Shown here: positions 8,794 to 16,797 of the stretch, piece by piece
Layout of the letters: the number at the start of each line of letters is the position of its first letter
Position numbering within the stretch: position 1 is the first letter of the stretch
From: CAZUVQ01 sp964623915
GTDB taxonomy: Bacteria > Bacillota > Clostridia > UMGS1883 > UMGS1540
Direction of reading: 5' to 3'
NCBI GenBank assembly: GCA_964623915.1
Contig: CAZUVQ010000020.1
Span: forward strand, 1-21,758
DNA: 21,758 nt
Made by a program: the position numbers and the translations under genes
Notes under the pieces: generated by a model
Databases searched by the model: none
Told to the model about the DNA's origin: nothing
What the model saw: only the letters and a program-made list of their open reading frames with translations

Positions 8794-9610
8794 TTTTTTT
8801 AGAAAAAAGATTGCTATTGTTCTTTTAGTCGCCACAATTGCCGTAACAGTTTTGATGATAATCTCAACAGCAGCAAGAGACAACACAGATATTGTAACAG
8901 GCGGCACAGGCGTTGTAGTATCCGCCTCTTCGGGTATTATTACAAAAACAGGTAATGGTATCAGTGCCTTCTTTGACAATGTAATAAATGCGGATAAACT
9001 GAGTGATATGCTAAAAGAAGCTCAAAATAAAATAAACAAGCTTGAAAAGGAAACAAGAGAAATAACATCACTTAAAAATGAAAATGAGCGGCTTCGTGAT
9101 TTGCTTGAATTTAAGGAACAAAAAAACAATTTCAAAAGCGTAGCCTGTGAAATTACGGCAAAAAACCCCGGTAACTGGTATACGGATTTTATAATAGACA
9201 AGGGAATTAATTCCGGAATTACAAAGAACTGTGCCGTTATTACCGACCGTGGGCTTGTGGGGTATGTAAATGAAGTTGGTGAAACGTGGGCAAAGGTTGT
9301 TACTATTATAGATACAAGTGCATCTGTTGGCTGTATTGTGGAACGTAGTGGCGATATGGCTATTTCCGAGGGGGACTTGCAGCTTTTAGAGAAGGGCAGT
9401 TGCCGCATTTCTTATATTGCAAAAGATGCCGGTGTTGTTGTAGGTGATTATGTTGAGACATCAGGCATAGGCAGCATATATCCAAAAGGCATACTTATCG
9501 GCAGGATAACAGAGATAACTCCAGATTTACAGGGGCTTTACCACGTTGCAACGGTTGAGACAGCGGTGAGGTTTGACAGGCTACGGGAAGTTCTTGTGGT
9601 AATTGATTAA
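8786..9610 (+). CDS. mreC: Rod shape-determining protein MreC
   Basis: Bitopic membrane protein of the elongasome that links the cytoskeleton to penicillin-binding proteins and activates class B PBP activity in lateral wall synthesis. The 274-aa chain has one N-terminal membrane helix (about 7-25), a coiled coil at about 65-110 rich in Lys and Glu, and the beta-rich periplasm-facing MreC domain (about 115-270, with the NPGNWYTDFIIDKG and GLVGYV motifs). The start is GTG at 8786, preceded by AAAGGAAAGGG and overlapping the end of maf. mreD follows after 9 nt, and a class B PBP overlaps mreD, the usual elongasome order. No mreB gene lies beside it. Confidence 0.93.
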   Translation: MNSFFRKKIAIVLLVATIAVTVLMIISTAARDNTDIVTGGTGVVVSASSGIITKTGNGISAFFDNVINADKLSDMLKEAQNKINKLEKETREITSLKNENERLRDLLEFKEQKNNFKSVACEITAKNPGNWYTDFIIDKGINSGITKNCAVITDRGLVGYVNEVGETWAKVVTIIDTSASVGCIVERSGDMAISEGDLQLLEKGSCRISYIAKDAGVVVGDYVETSGIGSIYPKGILIGRITEITPDLQGLYHVATVETAVRFDRLREVLVVID

Positions 9611-9619
9611 GGAGGAATA

Positions 9620-10129
9620 ATGCGTTATTTTTATAAGGCAGTTGCCTTGCTTTTCATGTTTTTTCTGCAATCGTCATTATGTGGCTTTATAAGAATTATA
9701 GGTATTGCACCCAACATTTTGCTGTGTGCCGTCATAGCCGGTGCCCTGACTTCGGCAGGGCCTATCGAGGCTGCCGTATACGGCCTTGGTGCAGGTGCTT
9801 TATTTGATGTATTATGGGGCCGTGTATTCGGTGTAAACGCAATCCTTATGATGTACACTTGTTTTGCGGTTTATTATATAGCCGCCTTTATTTACAGAAA
9901 AACAGTTATATCAGGTGTTGTAATAACGTTTTTAGCAACCTTAATGTACGAACTAATTTTTTATGCAATTAGCTTTCTTATCTGGGGCGAAACAAATGTT
10001 GTTTATTTTATTTTCAGGGTTATTATTCCCGGAGCGGCTTATACTGCATGTTTCCAATTTTTATTGTATCCAATCATGAAAAAATTTGAGGGCAAAGCCT
10101 TTAGGAGGCCGATAAAAAATGAGGTATAA
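9620..10129 (+). CDS. mreD: Rod shape-determining protein MreD
   Basis: Small polytopic membrane protein of the elongasome, working with MreC and the downstream PBP. The 169-aa chain is almost all hydrophobic, with about five membrane segments (near 7-27, 29-46, 50-72, 75-95 and 97-150). Sequence identity in this family is low, so the call rests on size, topology, a short GALFDVLWGRVFG stretch typical of MreD, and position between mreC and a class B PBP. A strong GGAGG site precedes ATG. The stop overlaps the next gene by 11 nt, suggesting coupled translation. Confidence 0.9.
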   Translation: MRYFYKAVALLFMFFLQSSLCGFIRIIGIAPNILLCAVIAGALTSAGPIEAAVYGLGAGALFDVLWGRVFGVNAILMMYTCFAVYYIAAFIYRKTVISGVVITFLATLMYELIFYAISFLIWGETNVVYFIFRVIIPGAAYTACFQFLLYPIMKKFEGKAFRRPIKNEV

Positions 10130-12146
10130 AATTCTGTATTTTGTTATGGCATTTTTCTGTCTGTCCGCAGTTACTAGGCTTGTTGACCTTCAGCTTGTGC
10201 ATGGCGAGGAGTATCAGAATGAAAGCCGACAGCGTCTTTTGAAAACATCAAGCATTGCTGCTCCGAGAGGGGACATTCTTGACAGAAACGGCAAAGCCCT
10301 TGTCAAAAACGAAACGGGTTTTTCAATTGAAGTCCATTACATAAAGGGTATGGATAAAAAAGAACTCAACGCAGTTTTAGGCAAGCTTATTTTTGATTGC
10401 AGATTTGATAATAAAAAGATTTCTGACTCATTTCCCGTTTCTGAAAAGGACAAAGGGTTTACAATACAAGGAGAAAACCTTTCTGAATGGAAGAATAAAT
10501 ATAAGCTTTCACCAGATAGTACGGAAAAAGATGCAATAAATTATTTTTGTGAAAAATATTCTGTTGACAGCAGTTTGCCCGATGATGAAAAACGTGCTGT
10601 TATTGGTGTAAGATATGAGATGGAAAGGACAAGCTTTTCAGAGAATAATCCATATACTTTTGCAGAGGATATCAGCTATAAGCTTCTCACAAAAATCAAG
10701 GAACAGATTGACCAATATCCGGGTGTTGTCATTTCAACAAAACCCTTGCGAAAGTTTGTTAACGGCAGCATGGCTGCCCATATTTTAGGGAGAACAGGCA
10801 AAATATATAAAGAAGAGTATGAAGCACTTTCAGAAAAAAACTATTCCATGAATGATATTATAGGAAAACAGGGCATAGAAAAATTCATGGAGGACGAGCT
10901 TCGAGGGAAAGACGGCCTCAGCGGCATTGAGCAGAGCATTGACGGAAATCAGATAAAAATTGTGGAATCGGTTCCACCTGAAAAGGGAAACAATGTAGTT
11001 CTGACAATAGATGCTGATGTTCAGCAGGCGGCAGAAAAGGCACTTGAGGATACGATTAAACATATCTGGGAAAACAGTGAACATGAGCCCGGCAATGCCG
11101 GAAGGGATGCTGACAGCGGAGCTATTGCTGCAGTGGATGTGAACACCGGTGAAATTCTTGCACTTGCCTCGTATCCGTCATACAATCCGGTAAAATTCAA
11201 TGAGGATTATGAAAAACTCAGTGAAGACCCGGCAACCCCAATGTTTAACCGTGCCATAGGAGGAGTATACGAACCGGGCTCAACTTTTAAAATGCTAACT
11301 GCAATTGCGGCACTTCAGGAAGGAATTATAACGCCTAAAACTAAAATTGAAGATAAGGGGATTTACAAATTTTATCCCGATTACAGGCCGCAATGCTGGA
11401 TATATCGTTCAAGAAGCGTTACTCATGGATATCAGAATATTTCACAGGCACTTGAAAACTCCTGTAACTATTTTTTCTATGAAATCGGTCGCCTTACCGG
11501 AATTGAAAATTTAAATAAATATTCAAAAAAATTCGGATTTGGAGAACCTACGGGCATTGAGCTCACTAATGAGGAAAATGTGGGAAGGCTTGCCGGAAAA
11601 GCAGATAGGGAAAAAAACGGCCAGGTATGGCAGCCCGGTGACACGCTTCAAGTTGCAATAGGACAATCAGATAATATGTTCACGCCCTTGCAGCTTGCAA
11701 ATTATCTTGCAACAGTGGTTAACAAAGGTACGCGTTACCGTGCTCATCTTGTCAAAACAGTGAGGGAACCTGATACGGGTAAGGTCATCTATGAGGCAAG
11801 GCCGGAAATTTTCGATAAGGTTGATATAACTGAAGAAAATTATTCGGCGATTATGCAGGGAATGAAAAATGTAATTGAGCTTGGAACTGCAAGCACTGTA
11901 TTTGAAAACTTTAATATACCTATCGGGGGCAAAACCGGAACCGCTGAAATATCGGGAGGTTCTTCAAATGCTGTCTTTGTCGGATTTGCTCCTTACGATA
12001 ATCCTCAGATAGCTGTGTGCTGTGTTATTGAGCATGGGGCGCATGGTTCAAATGCGGGGATTGCCGTCAGGGAAGTATTAAATGCTTATTTTAATCTTCA
12101 GACCGAGCCTGAAACCTATACAGAAAAAAATATTTTGACAAGATAA
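10119..12146 (+). CDS. mrdA: Class B penicillin-binding protein (PBP2/MrdA family)
   Basis: Peptidoglycan DD-transpeptidase of lateral wall growth. The 675-aa chain has one N-terminal membrane anchor (about 3-20), a pedestal/dimerisation region starting near residue 50 (SIAAPRGDILDRNG), and a transpeptidase domain from about 300. All three active-site motifs are seen: STFK with the acylated Ser388, SCN at 448-450 and KTG at 605-607. No PASTA repeats follow, which argues against a SpoVD or PBP2x type. ATG has AGGAGG upstream and overlaps mreD. Position after mreCD supports the elongasome assignment. The usual partner glycosyltransferase gene rodA is not nearby. Confidence 0.92.
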   Translation: MRYKILYFVMAFFCLSAVTRLVDLQLVHGEEYQNESRQRLLKTSSIAAPRGDILDRNGKALVKNETGFSIEVHYIKGMDKKELNAVLGKLIFDCRFDNKKISDSFPVSEKDKGFTIQGENLSEWKNKYKLSPDSTEKDAINYFCEKYSVDSSLPDDEKRAVIGVRYEMERTSFSENNPYTFAEDISYKLLTKIKEQIDQYPGVVISTKPLRKFVNGSMAAHILGRTGKIYKEEYEALSEKNYSMNDIIGKQGIEKFMEDELRGKDGLSGIEQSIDGNQIKIVESVPPEKGNNVVLTIDADVQQAAEKALEDTIKHIWENSEHEPGNAGRDADSGAIAAVDVNTGEILALASYPSYNPVKFNEDYEKLSEDPATPMFNRAIGGVYEPGSTFKMLTAIAALQEGIITPKTKIEDKGIYKFYPDYRPQCWIYRSRSVTHGYQNISQALENSCNYFFYEIGRLTGIENLNKYSKKFGFGEPTGIELTNEENVGRLAGKADREKNGQVWQPGDTLQVAIGQSDNMFTPLQLANYLATVVNKGTRYRAHLVKTVREPDTGKVIYEARPEIFDKVDITEENYSAIMQGMKNVIELGTASTVFENFNIPIGGKTGTAEISGGSSNAVFVGFAPYDNPQIAVCCVIEHGAHGSNAGIAVREVLNAYFNLQTEPETYTEKNILTR

Positions 12147-12154
12147 TAAAAATG

Positions 12155-12183
12155 TAGACTAAAATATAAAGATATGGTATACT
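12155..12183 (+). promoter_or_regulatory. Probable promoter of minD
   Basis: The 58-nt gap after the PBP gene holds TAGACT at 12155-12160 and TATACT at 12178-12183 with a 17-bp spacer. A second possible pair is TTGACA at 12135-12140 with TAAAAT at 12160-12165, but its spacer is 19 bp. Either would give minD and mgsA transcription in addition to read-through from upstream. No terminator is seen between the two genes. Confidence 0.45.
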
Positions 12184-12204
12184 TCTATAAATGGGGGAGT
12201 TGAT

Positions 12205-12993
12205 ATGGGAGAGATAATAGTAATTACATCGGGAAAAGGCGGCGTCGGCAAGTCAACAACAACTGCAAACTTAGGCGGTGCTTTGGCACTTTTGGGGAAA
12301 TCTGTTGTTATGATTGACGGTGATACTGGTCTACGCAATCTTGACGTGCTATCCGGACAGTCTGACCGTGTTGTTTATGACTTTTCTGATGTAACTGGAG
12401 GTAAATGCAAGCTTTCCGAGGCGTTGATTGATGATAAAAAAATAAAGGGTCTCTATCTGCTTCCGGCTTCTCAGACAAAGGAAAAGGATGAGATAAAAGA
12501 AATTGAAATGAAAAAGCTTTGCATGGAGCTTTCTTCAAAATATGATTATGTTTTGGTGGACAGCCCTGCAGGAATTGAAACGGGCTTTAAAAATGCAATA
12601 TCAGCGGCACAAAGGGCAATTATTGTTGTAACTCCTGAACTTTCTTCTATAAGAGATGCTGACAGAATACTTGACAGGATTGAAAAAGCAGGGATTAAAA
12701 AAAGCGGGATAGTAATTAACAGATATAGACATGATATGTCGGAAAAAGGTGTCCTTCCCGGCATAGATGAAATAATAGAACTTTTAGCGGCGCAACTGTT
12801 GGGGGTTATACCGGAAGATGTAAAAGTGATAGTTGCCGCAAATAAAGGCGATAGTGTTGTAACTGAAAAGGAAAGCGAAGCAGGGACTGCTTTTAGAAAT
12901 ATTGCAGACAGAATAGCGGGTAAAACTGTTCCGCTTATGAAGTTTAAAGAAAAGAAAAAACGTTTTTCTTTGTTTGGGAAAAACAGAAGATAA
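12205..12993 (+). CDS. minD: Septum site-determining ATPase MinD
   Basis: Membrane-associated ParA/MinD-type ATPase that positions the division inhibitor and so selects the division site. The 262-aa length is typical. The deviant Walker A KGGVGKS lies at residues 11-17, followed by DGDTGLRNLDVLSG (switch I region) and VLVDSPAGIETGF (Walker B and MinD signature). The last 15 residues (FKEKKKRFSLFGKNRR) form a basic amphipathic tail like the MinD membrane-targeting sequence. A GGGGGAG site precedes ATG. Neither minC nor minE is adjacent: mgsA follows after 34 nt. The Min partners may be elsewhere. Confidence 0.93.
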   Translation: MGEIIVITSGKGGVGKSTTTANLGGALALLGKSVVMIDGDTGLRNLDVLSGQSDRVVYDFSDVTGGKCKLSEALIDDKKIKGLYLLPASQTKEKDEIKEIEMKKLCMELSSKYDYVLVDSPAGIETGFKNAISAAQRAIIVVTPELSSIRDADRILDRIEKAGIKKSGIVINRYRHDMSEKGVLPGIDEIIELLAAQLLGVIPEDVKVIVAANKGDSVVTEKESEAGTAFRNIADRIAGKTVPLMKFKEKKKRFSLFGKNRR

Positions 12994-13027
12994 GCGGGGC
13001 ATAGAAATACAGGCAGGAGGAGAAAAA

Positions 13028-13423
13028 ATGAACATCGCATTAATTTCACATGATAAGAAAAAAGAGCTGATGGTTCAGTTTTGTATAGCATATAAAGGCA
13101 TTTTAGGCAGGCATACTCTTTGTGCTACATCAACCACCGGTGCGCTTGTGTCTGAAGCAACAGGGCTTCAGGTTTATAAGTATTTATCCGCTTCTCAGGG
13201 AGGGGATCAGCAGATAGGCGCAAGGATTGCATACAATGAAATTGATGCTGTATTGTTCTTTAGTGATCCGCTTACCAAACAAAACAACGAACCGGATATT
13301 GACCATATCATGAGGCTGTGTGACATTCATAATGTTCCTCTTGCTACAAATATTGCATCTGCGGAAATATTGATTATGGGTATTGACAGAGGAGATCTTG
13401 ATTGGCGTGAGGTATTAAAATAA
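13028..13423 (+). CDS. mgsA: Methylglyoxal synthase with altered active site
   Basis: Family enzyme that converts dihydroxyacetone phosphate to methylglyoxal and phosphate, bypassing lower glycolysis. The 131-aa chain keeps His8-Asp9, Lys12, GGDQQ with catalytic Asp60, and Asp80 in SDPL. Compared with family sequences recalled from E. coli and Bacillus, three ligand-site positions differ: Ser35 for Gly in the TGTTG loop, Ala55 for Gly in the SG phosphate-binding pair, and Asn87 where His98 (E. coli numbering) is expected in HEPD. The start is ATG 13028 because AGGAGG at 13015-13020 is well placed and the family begins MxIALIxHDKK; an in-frame upstream codon at 12974 would add 18 unrelated residues inside minD. 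Activity is uncertain. Confidence 0.85.
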   Translation: MNIALISHDKKKELMVQFCIAYKGILGRHTLCATSTTGALVSEATGLQVYKYLSASQGGDQQIGARIAYNEIDAVLFFSDPLTKQNNEPDIDHIMRLCDIHNVPLATNIASAEILIMGIDRGDLDWREVLK

Positions 13424-14074
13424 ATGCAAAACTCAAAAAAATTCAGTATAATATTGTTTGACCTTGACGGCACTATATTTGACAGCGGGGAAGGTATTTG
13501 CGAGGGAGTTAAATATGCGGCCGAAAAGCTTGGCTTTTTTGTTCCTGATATGGAAACAAGAAAAAAATTCGTAGGGCCGCCGCTTAGGCAATCGTTTAAG
13601 AAGTACTGCGGACTCCATGATAATGAGGCAGAGGATGCGCTTGGGGCATATCGAGAGTATTATAGTGTTTACGGTCTTCATAAATGCACTCCGTATGACG
13701 GTATAGAAAAGCTTTTTATTTATCTTCGTGATAATGGATATAAATTATTTGTCGCCACTGCAAAACCCACAGAGTATACGAAAATAATGCTGGATGACTG
13801 GTCTTTTTCAGGTTATTTTGAAGAAATAATCGGCGCAAGTATGGATAAAAGTATGGACAGTAAGGGAAAAATAATAAAATATATACTCGATAAAACAAAA
13901 AAACCCGATGAAATTCTTATGATAGGTGACACCGAGTACGATATAATGGGCGCAAAACAAAACTCAATAAAATCTCTTGCCGTTACATACGGTTATGGAA
14001 ATATTGAGTCTTTAATATCTGCAAAGCCCGATTTTTTTGCTGACTCTGTGAGAGATATATATAACTATATATAA
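13424..14074 (+). CDS. HAD-family phosphatase (phosphoglycolate phosphatase-like)
   Basis: Haloacid dehalogenase-type hydrolase with an alpha-helical cap, resembling Gph/PGP and PpaX-like phosphatases; the substrate cannot be read from sequence. In the 216-aa chain, motif I is FDLDGT with nucleophile Asp13 and Asp15. The cap region (about 20-85) carries FVGPPLRQSF. Motif II is the Thr in VATAKP, motif III the Lys near SMDSKGK, and motif IV GDTEYD. ATG immediately follows the mgsA stop with no spacer. The only ribosome site candidate is GTGAGG about 10 nt upstream, so translation is probably coupled to mgsA. Confidence 0.88.
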   Translation: MQNSKKFSIILFDLDGTIFDSGEGICEGVKYAAEKLGFFVPDMETRKKFVGPPLRQSFKKYCGLHDNEAEDALGAYREYYSVYGLHKCTPYDGIEKLFIYLRDNGYKLFVATAKPTEYTKIMLDDWSFSGYFEEIIGASMDKSMDSKGKIIKYILDKTKKPDEILMIGDTEYDIMGAKQNSIKSLAVTYGYGNIESLISAKPDFFADSVRDIYNYI

Positions 14075-14085
14075 TGCCTACTGAG

Positions 14086-14109
14086 CAAATGGTTTTGCAA
14101 AACCATTTG
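14086..14109. repeat. 24-bp perfect palindrome
   Basis: The arms CAAATGGTTTTG and CAAAACCATTTG join without a spacer, so both strands read identically. In RNA it could fold as a 10-bp stem with a TGCA loop. It lies 12 nt after the HAD stop and about 60 nt before the rpsU -35 box. No T-run follows, so it is not a textbook terminator; it could still aid termination or mRNA end protection, or bind a dimeric regulator. Confidence 0.6.
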
Positions 14110-14168
14110 TATACGGAATATAGTAAACGTTCCTGTTTTTGCATTTTTTTGCCACAGTTAAATTTTTC

Positions 14169-14197
14169 TTGACAAGGTCTTTTTAATGAGTTATAAT
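14169..14197 (+). promoter_or_regulatory. Consensus sigma-A type promoter of rpsU
   Basis: TTGACA at 14169-14174 and TATAAT at 14192-14197 are both perfect matches with an ideal 17-bp spacer. Transcription should start near 14204, giving a leader of about 44 nt before rpsU. It is the strongest promoter match in the window, as expected for a ribosomal protein gene. Confidence 0.85.
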
Positions 14198-14203
14198 GTT
14201 TAC

Positions 14204-14220
14204 AATGTGTTTTACACATT
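14204..14220. promoter_or_regulatory. Inverted repeat at predicted rpsU transcription start
   Basis: AATGTGT and ACACATT form perfect 7-bp arms around TTT. The repeat starts at or next to the predicted first transcribed base. It could be an operator for a dimeric repressor or a 5'-end hairpin that stabilises the mRNA; the sequence does not decide between them. Confidence 0.45.
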
Positions 14221-14247
14221 CCAACGCGCGGAGGGAGGGAAATACAG

Positions 14248-14424
14248 ATGTCGGAAATTAGAATTAAGGATAATGAATCTTTAGATAGCGCATTAAAGCG
14301 TTTTAAACGTCAATGCGCAAAGTCTGGTGTTTTATCTGAAATCAGGAAAAGAGAGCACTATGAAAAACCCAGCGTTAAACGTAAGAAAAAATCAGAGGCT
14401 GCCAGAAAACGTAAGTTCAGATAA
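14248..14424 (+). CDS. rpsU: Small ribosomal subunit protein bS21
   Basis: Small basic protein of the 30S platform near the mRNA 3' anti-Shine-Dalgarno region, involved in initiation. The ORF encodes 58 aa: MSEIRIKDNESLDSALKRFK, then a Cys-containing helix (RQCAKSGVLSEIRKREHYEKP) and a Lys/Arg-rich tail ending RKRKFR. Length and the SALKRFKRQ and REHYEKPS motifs match bS21 of Firmicutes. GGAGGGAGG upstream of the ATG is a strong ribosome site. The gene stands alone between a perfect promoter and an intrinsic terminator. In many relatives yqeY follows rpsU; here comEC does. Confidence 0.96.
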   Translation: MSEIRIKDNESLDSALKRFKRQCAKSGVLSEIRKREHYEKPSVKRKKKSEAARKRKFR

Positions 14425-14445
14425 CCAGGCAATGCTTTGAATTGC

Positions 14446-14489
14446 AGAGACTGCATAAAAATGTATATCGTTTTTATGTGGTCTTTTTT
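14446..14489 (+). terminator. Intrinsic terminator after rpsU
   Basis: GACTGCATAAAAA (14449-14461) pairs with TTTTTATGTGGTC (14471-14483) over 13 bp with two G-U pairs and a 9-nt loop. A run of six T follows at 14484-14489, and the stem can be extended into it by A-U pairs. It begins 22 nt after the rpsU stop, separating rpsU from comEC. Confidence 0.75.
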
Positions 14490-14516
14490 CATTTCTGTAT
14501 AAAAAGCGGAGGAATT

Positions 14517-16784
14517 ATGAACAGAATGCTTTTAGCTGCGGCATTGTTATTATGTGGTATATACTCGTGGTATGTATCACATGCTTTTCTTATAATAATT
14601 ATAATTGCCATTGCCCTTTATATTATATTTCTGTCAGTTAAAGGCAGATATGCCATGGCTTTTTGCTCAGTTCTTATTGCTGTTGCCGGTTTTTTTCTTA
14701 TGAGCCTGCAATACGGCAATATTACAAAAAATGCAGCAGTGTATTACGATACAAAAGCAAATGTTTTAGCAAAGGTCGAAAATACCTATACTGATAACGA
14801 ATACAGCTATGCCGATTTATTGCTTTATAAAAAAGATAACGAAAAGATAAAACCAAAGGTAAGAGCGCGTGTATATGCTGATAATCTCACCCTTGAAAGA
14901 GGGGATATAATTACTGCAAATATCGTATTTTATGAACCCACTACGGGGAATAATTTCGGGGACATAAACACAAAGCTTTTGCGTGTTTCAAAAAAAATCG
15001 GTCTATCCGGCAAATTTTCAGATGAAAATATAAAGGTAATAGAAAAAAAACTGTCATATTTCTCTCCAATAGACCTTGGATACATAATAAAAATATCAGT
15101 ATTACAAAGAATAGAAAATTATTTTGGAGGCAGTGACAAGGGAATTACAAAAGCATTGCTGATAGGTGATAAATCAGAAGTTCCAAAATTAATATATAAT
15201 GCTTTTAAAACAAGCGGAATGTCACATATGATTGCCGTATCAGGAATGCATATAAATATTATACTGGCAATGATAACAGGCTTTTTTTTCGTGACAGGAA
15301 TGAAAAGAAGTAAAACAGCACTGTTTCTTTCAATGCTTTTAATGTGGATGTTTGTTTTTGTTACAGGCTGTGCACCTTCGTCGTTTAGGGCAGGGATTAT
15401 GACAACCTTGCTTCTGTTGTCATTCCTTATAAATAAGGCAAGCGACAATTTAAACTCTCTTGGCTTCGCAACTCTTTTTATTCTGATTATAAGCCCTGCT
15501 GCAGCGTTTGACCCCGGGTTTATGCTGTCGGTTGCGGCTACGTTTTCTATATTAGTTTTTTCAGTACCTATTAAAAAAAAGCTTTCGTTTTTGCCCGGTG
15601 CGCTCGGTGATATTTTAAGTGTTACAATAGCAGGGCAAATAGCAACTATGCCTGTTCTTACATGTATTTTCGGTACAATACCCGTGTTTGGAATTATTTC
15701 CAACCTTCTCATATGCCCTCTGTTGACCTTTATTATGATAATATCAGTTTTTGCTGTTATCTTGGGCGGTTTGCCCATATTGGGCGCGGTTTTTATATGG
15801 GTTGTTAATATTTTTTCAAACGGAATGGCAGCAGTTGCGCTTATTGTATCGAGAATTCCGGGTGCATCTCTTGCTTTGGGACAACCCGACGTTCTGCGTC
15901 TTTTGGGGTATACTCTTTTGTGTGTGGCTTTATATTATTTGCTGATAGATAAAAAAATAAAAGCATGTGCATTTTGCGCAACGTCGCTTTTAATATACTC
16001 AACCATTTTTATTTGTTTGGTTTTTTCACAGACAGCGAAATTTACTTTTGTAAATGTTAAACATGGCGACTGCATGATTTTCAGAAACAGCAAAATGGCA
16101 GTGATGTTTGACAGCGGCGGAAGTGATTTTTCAGATGTGGCGGCAGATATATTGATTCCATATTTAGATAGGCAGGGTATAAGAAAAATTGATGTGGCAT
16201 TTATTACCCACTATCACAGTGACCATTGCAAAAGCTATATCAAGCTTCTTGAAGAAGGCAGAATAAACAGAATTGTTTTGCCTGAAAATATCTGTGACGC
16301 TGATATAAGAAAAGAAATTGTTAATGCCGCAAAAACAAGCAATACAAAGGTTTGCTGCATTTTGGGCGGTGAAAAGCTCAATTTTGGCGGTCTTGAAGTT
16401 TCGACCTTTAATACATACAGGGATGACGATATAAATAACGGAATTATTTATGCCGTAAAATACGGAGAAAGCTCTGCCATGATTTCGGGTGATGCTGACA
16501 TGGAAGGCGAAAAGCGGGCAATCCCTTTTGCGACGGCAAATAAAAGTGATATATTAAAGGTTTCTCATCACGGCTCATATACGTCATCGGGCAGTACATA
16601 TGTAAAAGCTGTTGGGGCATCTGTTGCAGTAATATCAGCATCAAAATATGATACTGTTTCAGAAAAAACAAGAGACGTTTTAAAAGAAAATTTCAACGAA
16701 ATATACGAAACATCTTCTAACGGCACAATTGAATTTATAGCCGACAGAGAAAAGTTTAAAAGCGTAAATCTAATGAAAAAATAA
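14517..16784 (+). CDS. comEC: ComEC/Rec2-family DNA uptake channel
   Basis: Polytopic membrane protein forming the channel through which single-stranded DNA enters during natural transformation. The 755-aa chain has N-terminal hydrophobic segments, a soluble OB-like region (about 75-200, DUF4131 type), and the multi-spanning competence domain (about 200-500, with the family stretch MIAVSGMHI). A C-terminal metallo-beta-lactamase-like domain (about 515-755) carries HYHSDH at 565-570 and SHHGS at 683-687, so metal ligands are kept and nuclease activity is plausible. ATG 14517 is chosen because GGAGG at 14508-14512 precedes it and it lies beyond the rpsU terminator; a TTG at 14442 would put the N-terminus inside that terminator. 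comEA is not adjacent. holA follows 13 nt later, a common pairing. Confidence 0.93.
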   Translation: MNRMLLAAALLLCGIYSWYVSHAFLIIIIIAIALYIIFLSVKGRYAMAFCSVLIAVAGFFLMSLQYGNITKNAAVYYDTKANVLAKVENTYTDNEYSYADLLLYKKDNEKIKPKVRARVYADNLTLERGDIITANIVFYEPTTGNNFGDINTKLLRVSKKIGLSGKFSDENIKVIEKKLSYFSPIDLGYIIKISVLQRIENYFGGSDKGITKALLIGDKSEVPKLIYNAFKTSGMSHMIAVSGMHINIILAMITGFFFVTGMKRSKTALFLSMLLMWMFVFVTGCAPSSFRAGIMTTLLLLSFLINKASDNLNSLGFATLFILIISPAAAFDPGFMLSVAATFSILVFSVPIKKKLSFLPGALGDILSVTIAGQIATMPVLTCIFGTIPVFGIISNLLICPLLTFIMIISVFAVILGGLPILGAVFIWVVNIFSNGMAAVALIVSRIPGASLALGQPDVLRLLGYTLLCVALYYLLIDKKIKACAFCATSLLIYSTIFICLVFSQTAKFTFVNVKHGDCMIFRNSKMAVMFDSGGSDFSDVAADILIPYLDRQGIRKIDVAFITHYHSDHCKSYIKLLEEGRINRIVLPENICDADIRKEIVNAAKTSNTKVCCILGGEKLNFGGLEVSTFNTYRDDDINNGIIYAVKYGESSAMISGDADMEGEKRAIPFATANKSDILKVSHHGSYTSSGSTYVKAVGASVAVISASKYDTVSEKTRDVLKENFNEIYETSSNGTIEFIADREKFKSVNLMKK

Positions 16785-16797
16785 GGAAGGGCAAAAA

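Noticed and set aside
12974..13027. Upstream in-frame start for methylglyoxal synthase
   Set aside because: It adds 18 residues unlike the family, overlaps minD, and ignores the AGGAGG site directly before ATG 13028.
12546..13091. 181-aa open frame on the - strand across minD and the mgsA start
   Set aside because: It is composition-driven hydrophobic sequence antisense to well-recognised genes, with no supporting ribosome site or family match.
14442..14516. TTG start giving ComEC 25 extra residues
   Set aside because: The segment lies in the rpsU terminator hairpin and has no ribosome site; ATG 14517 has GGAGG.
15119..15778. 219-aa open frame on the - strand inside comEC
   Set aside because: It is antisense to the conserved competence domain, has no recognisable motifs and looks like a coding shadow.
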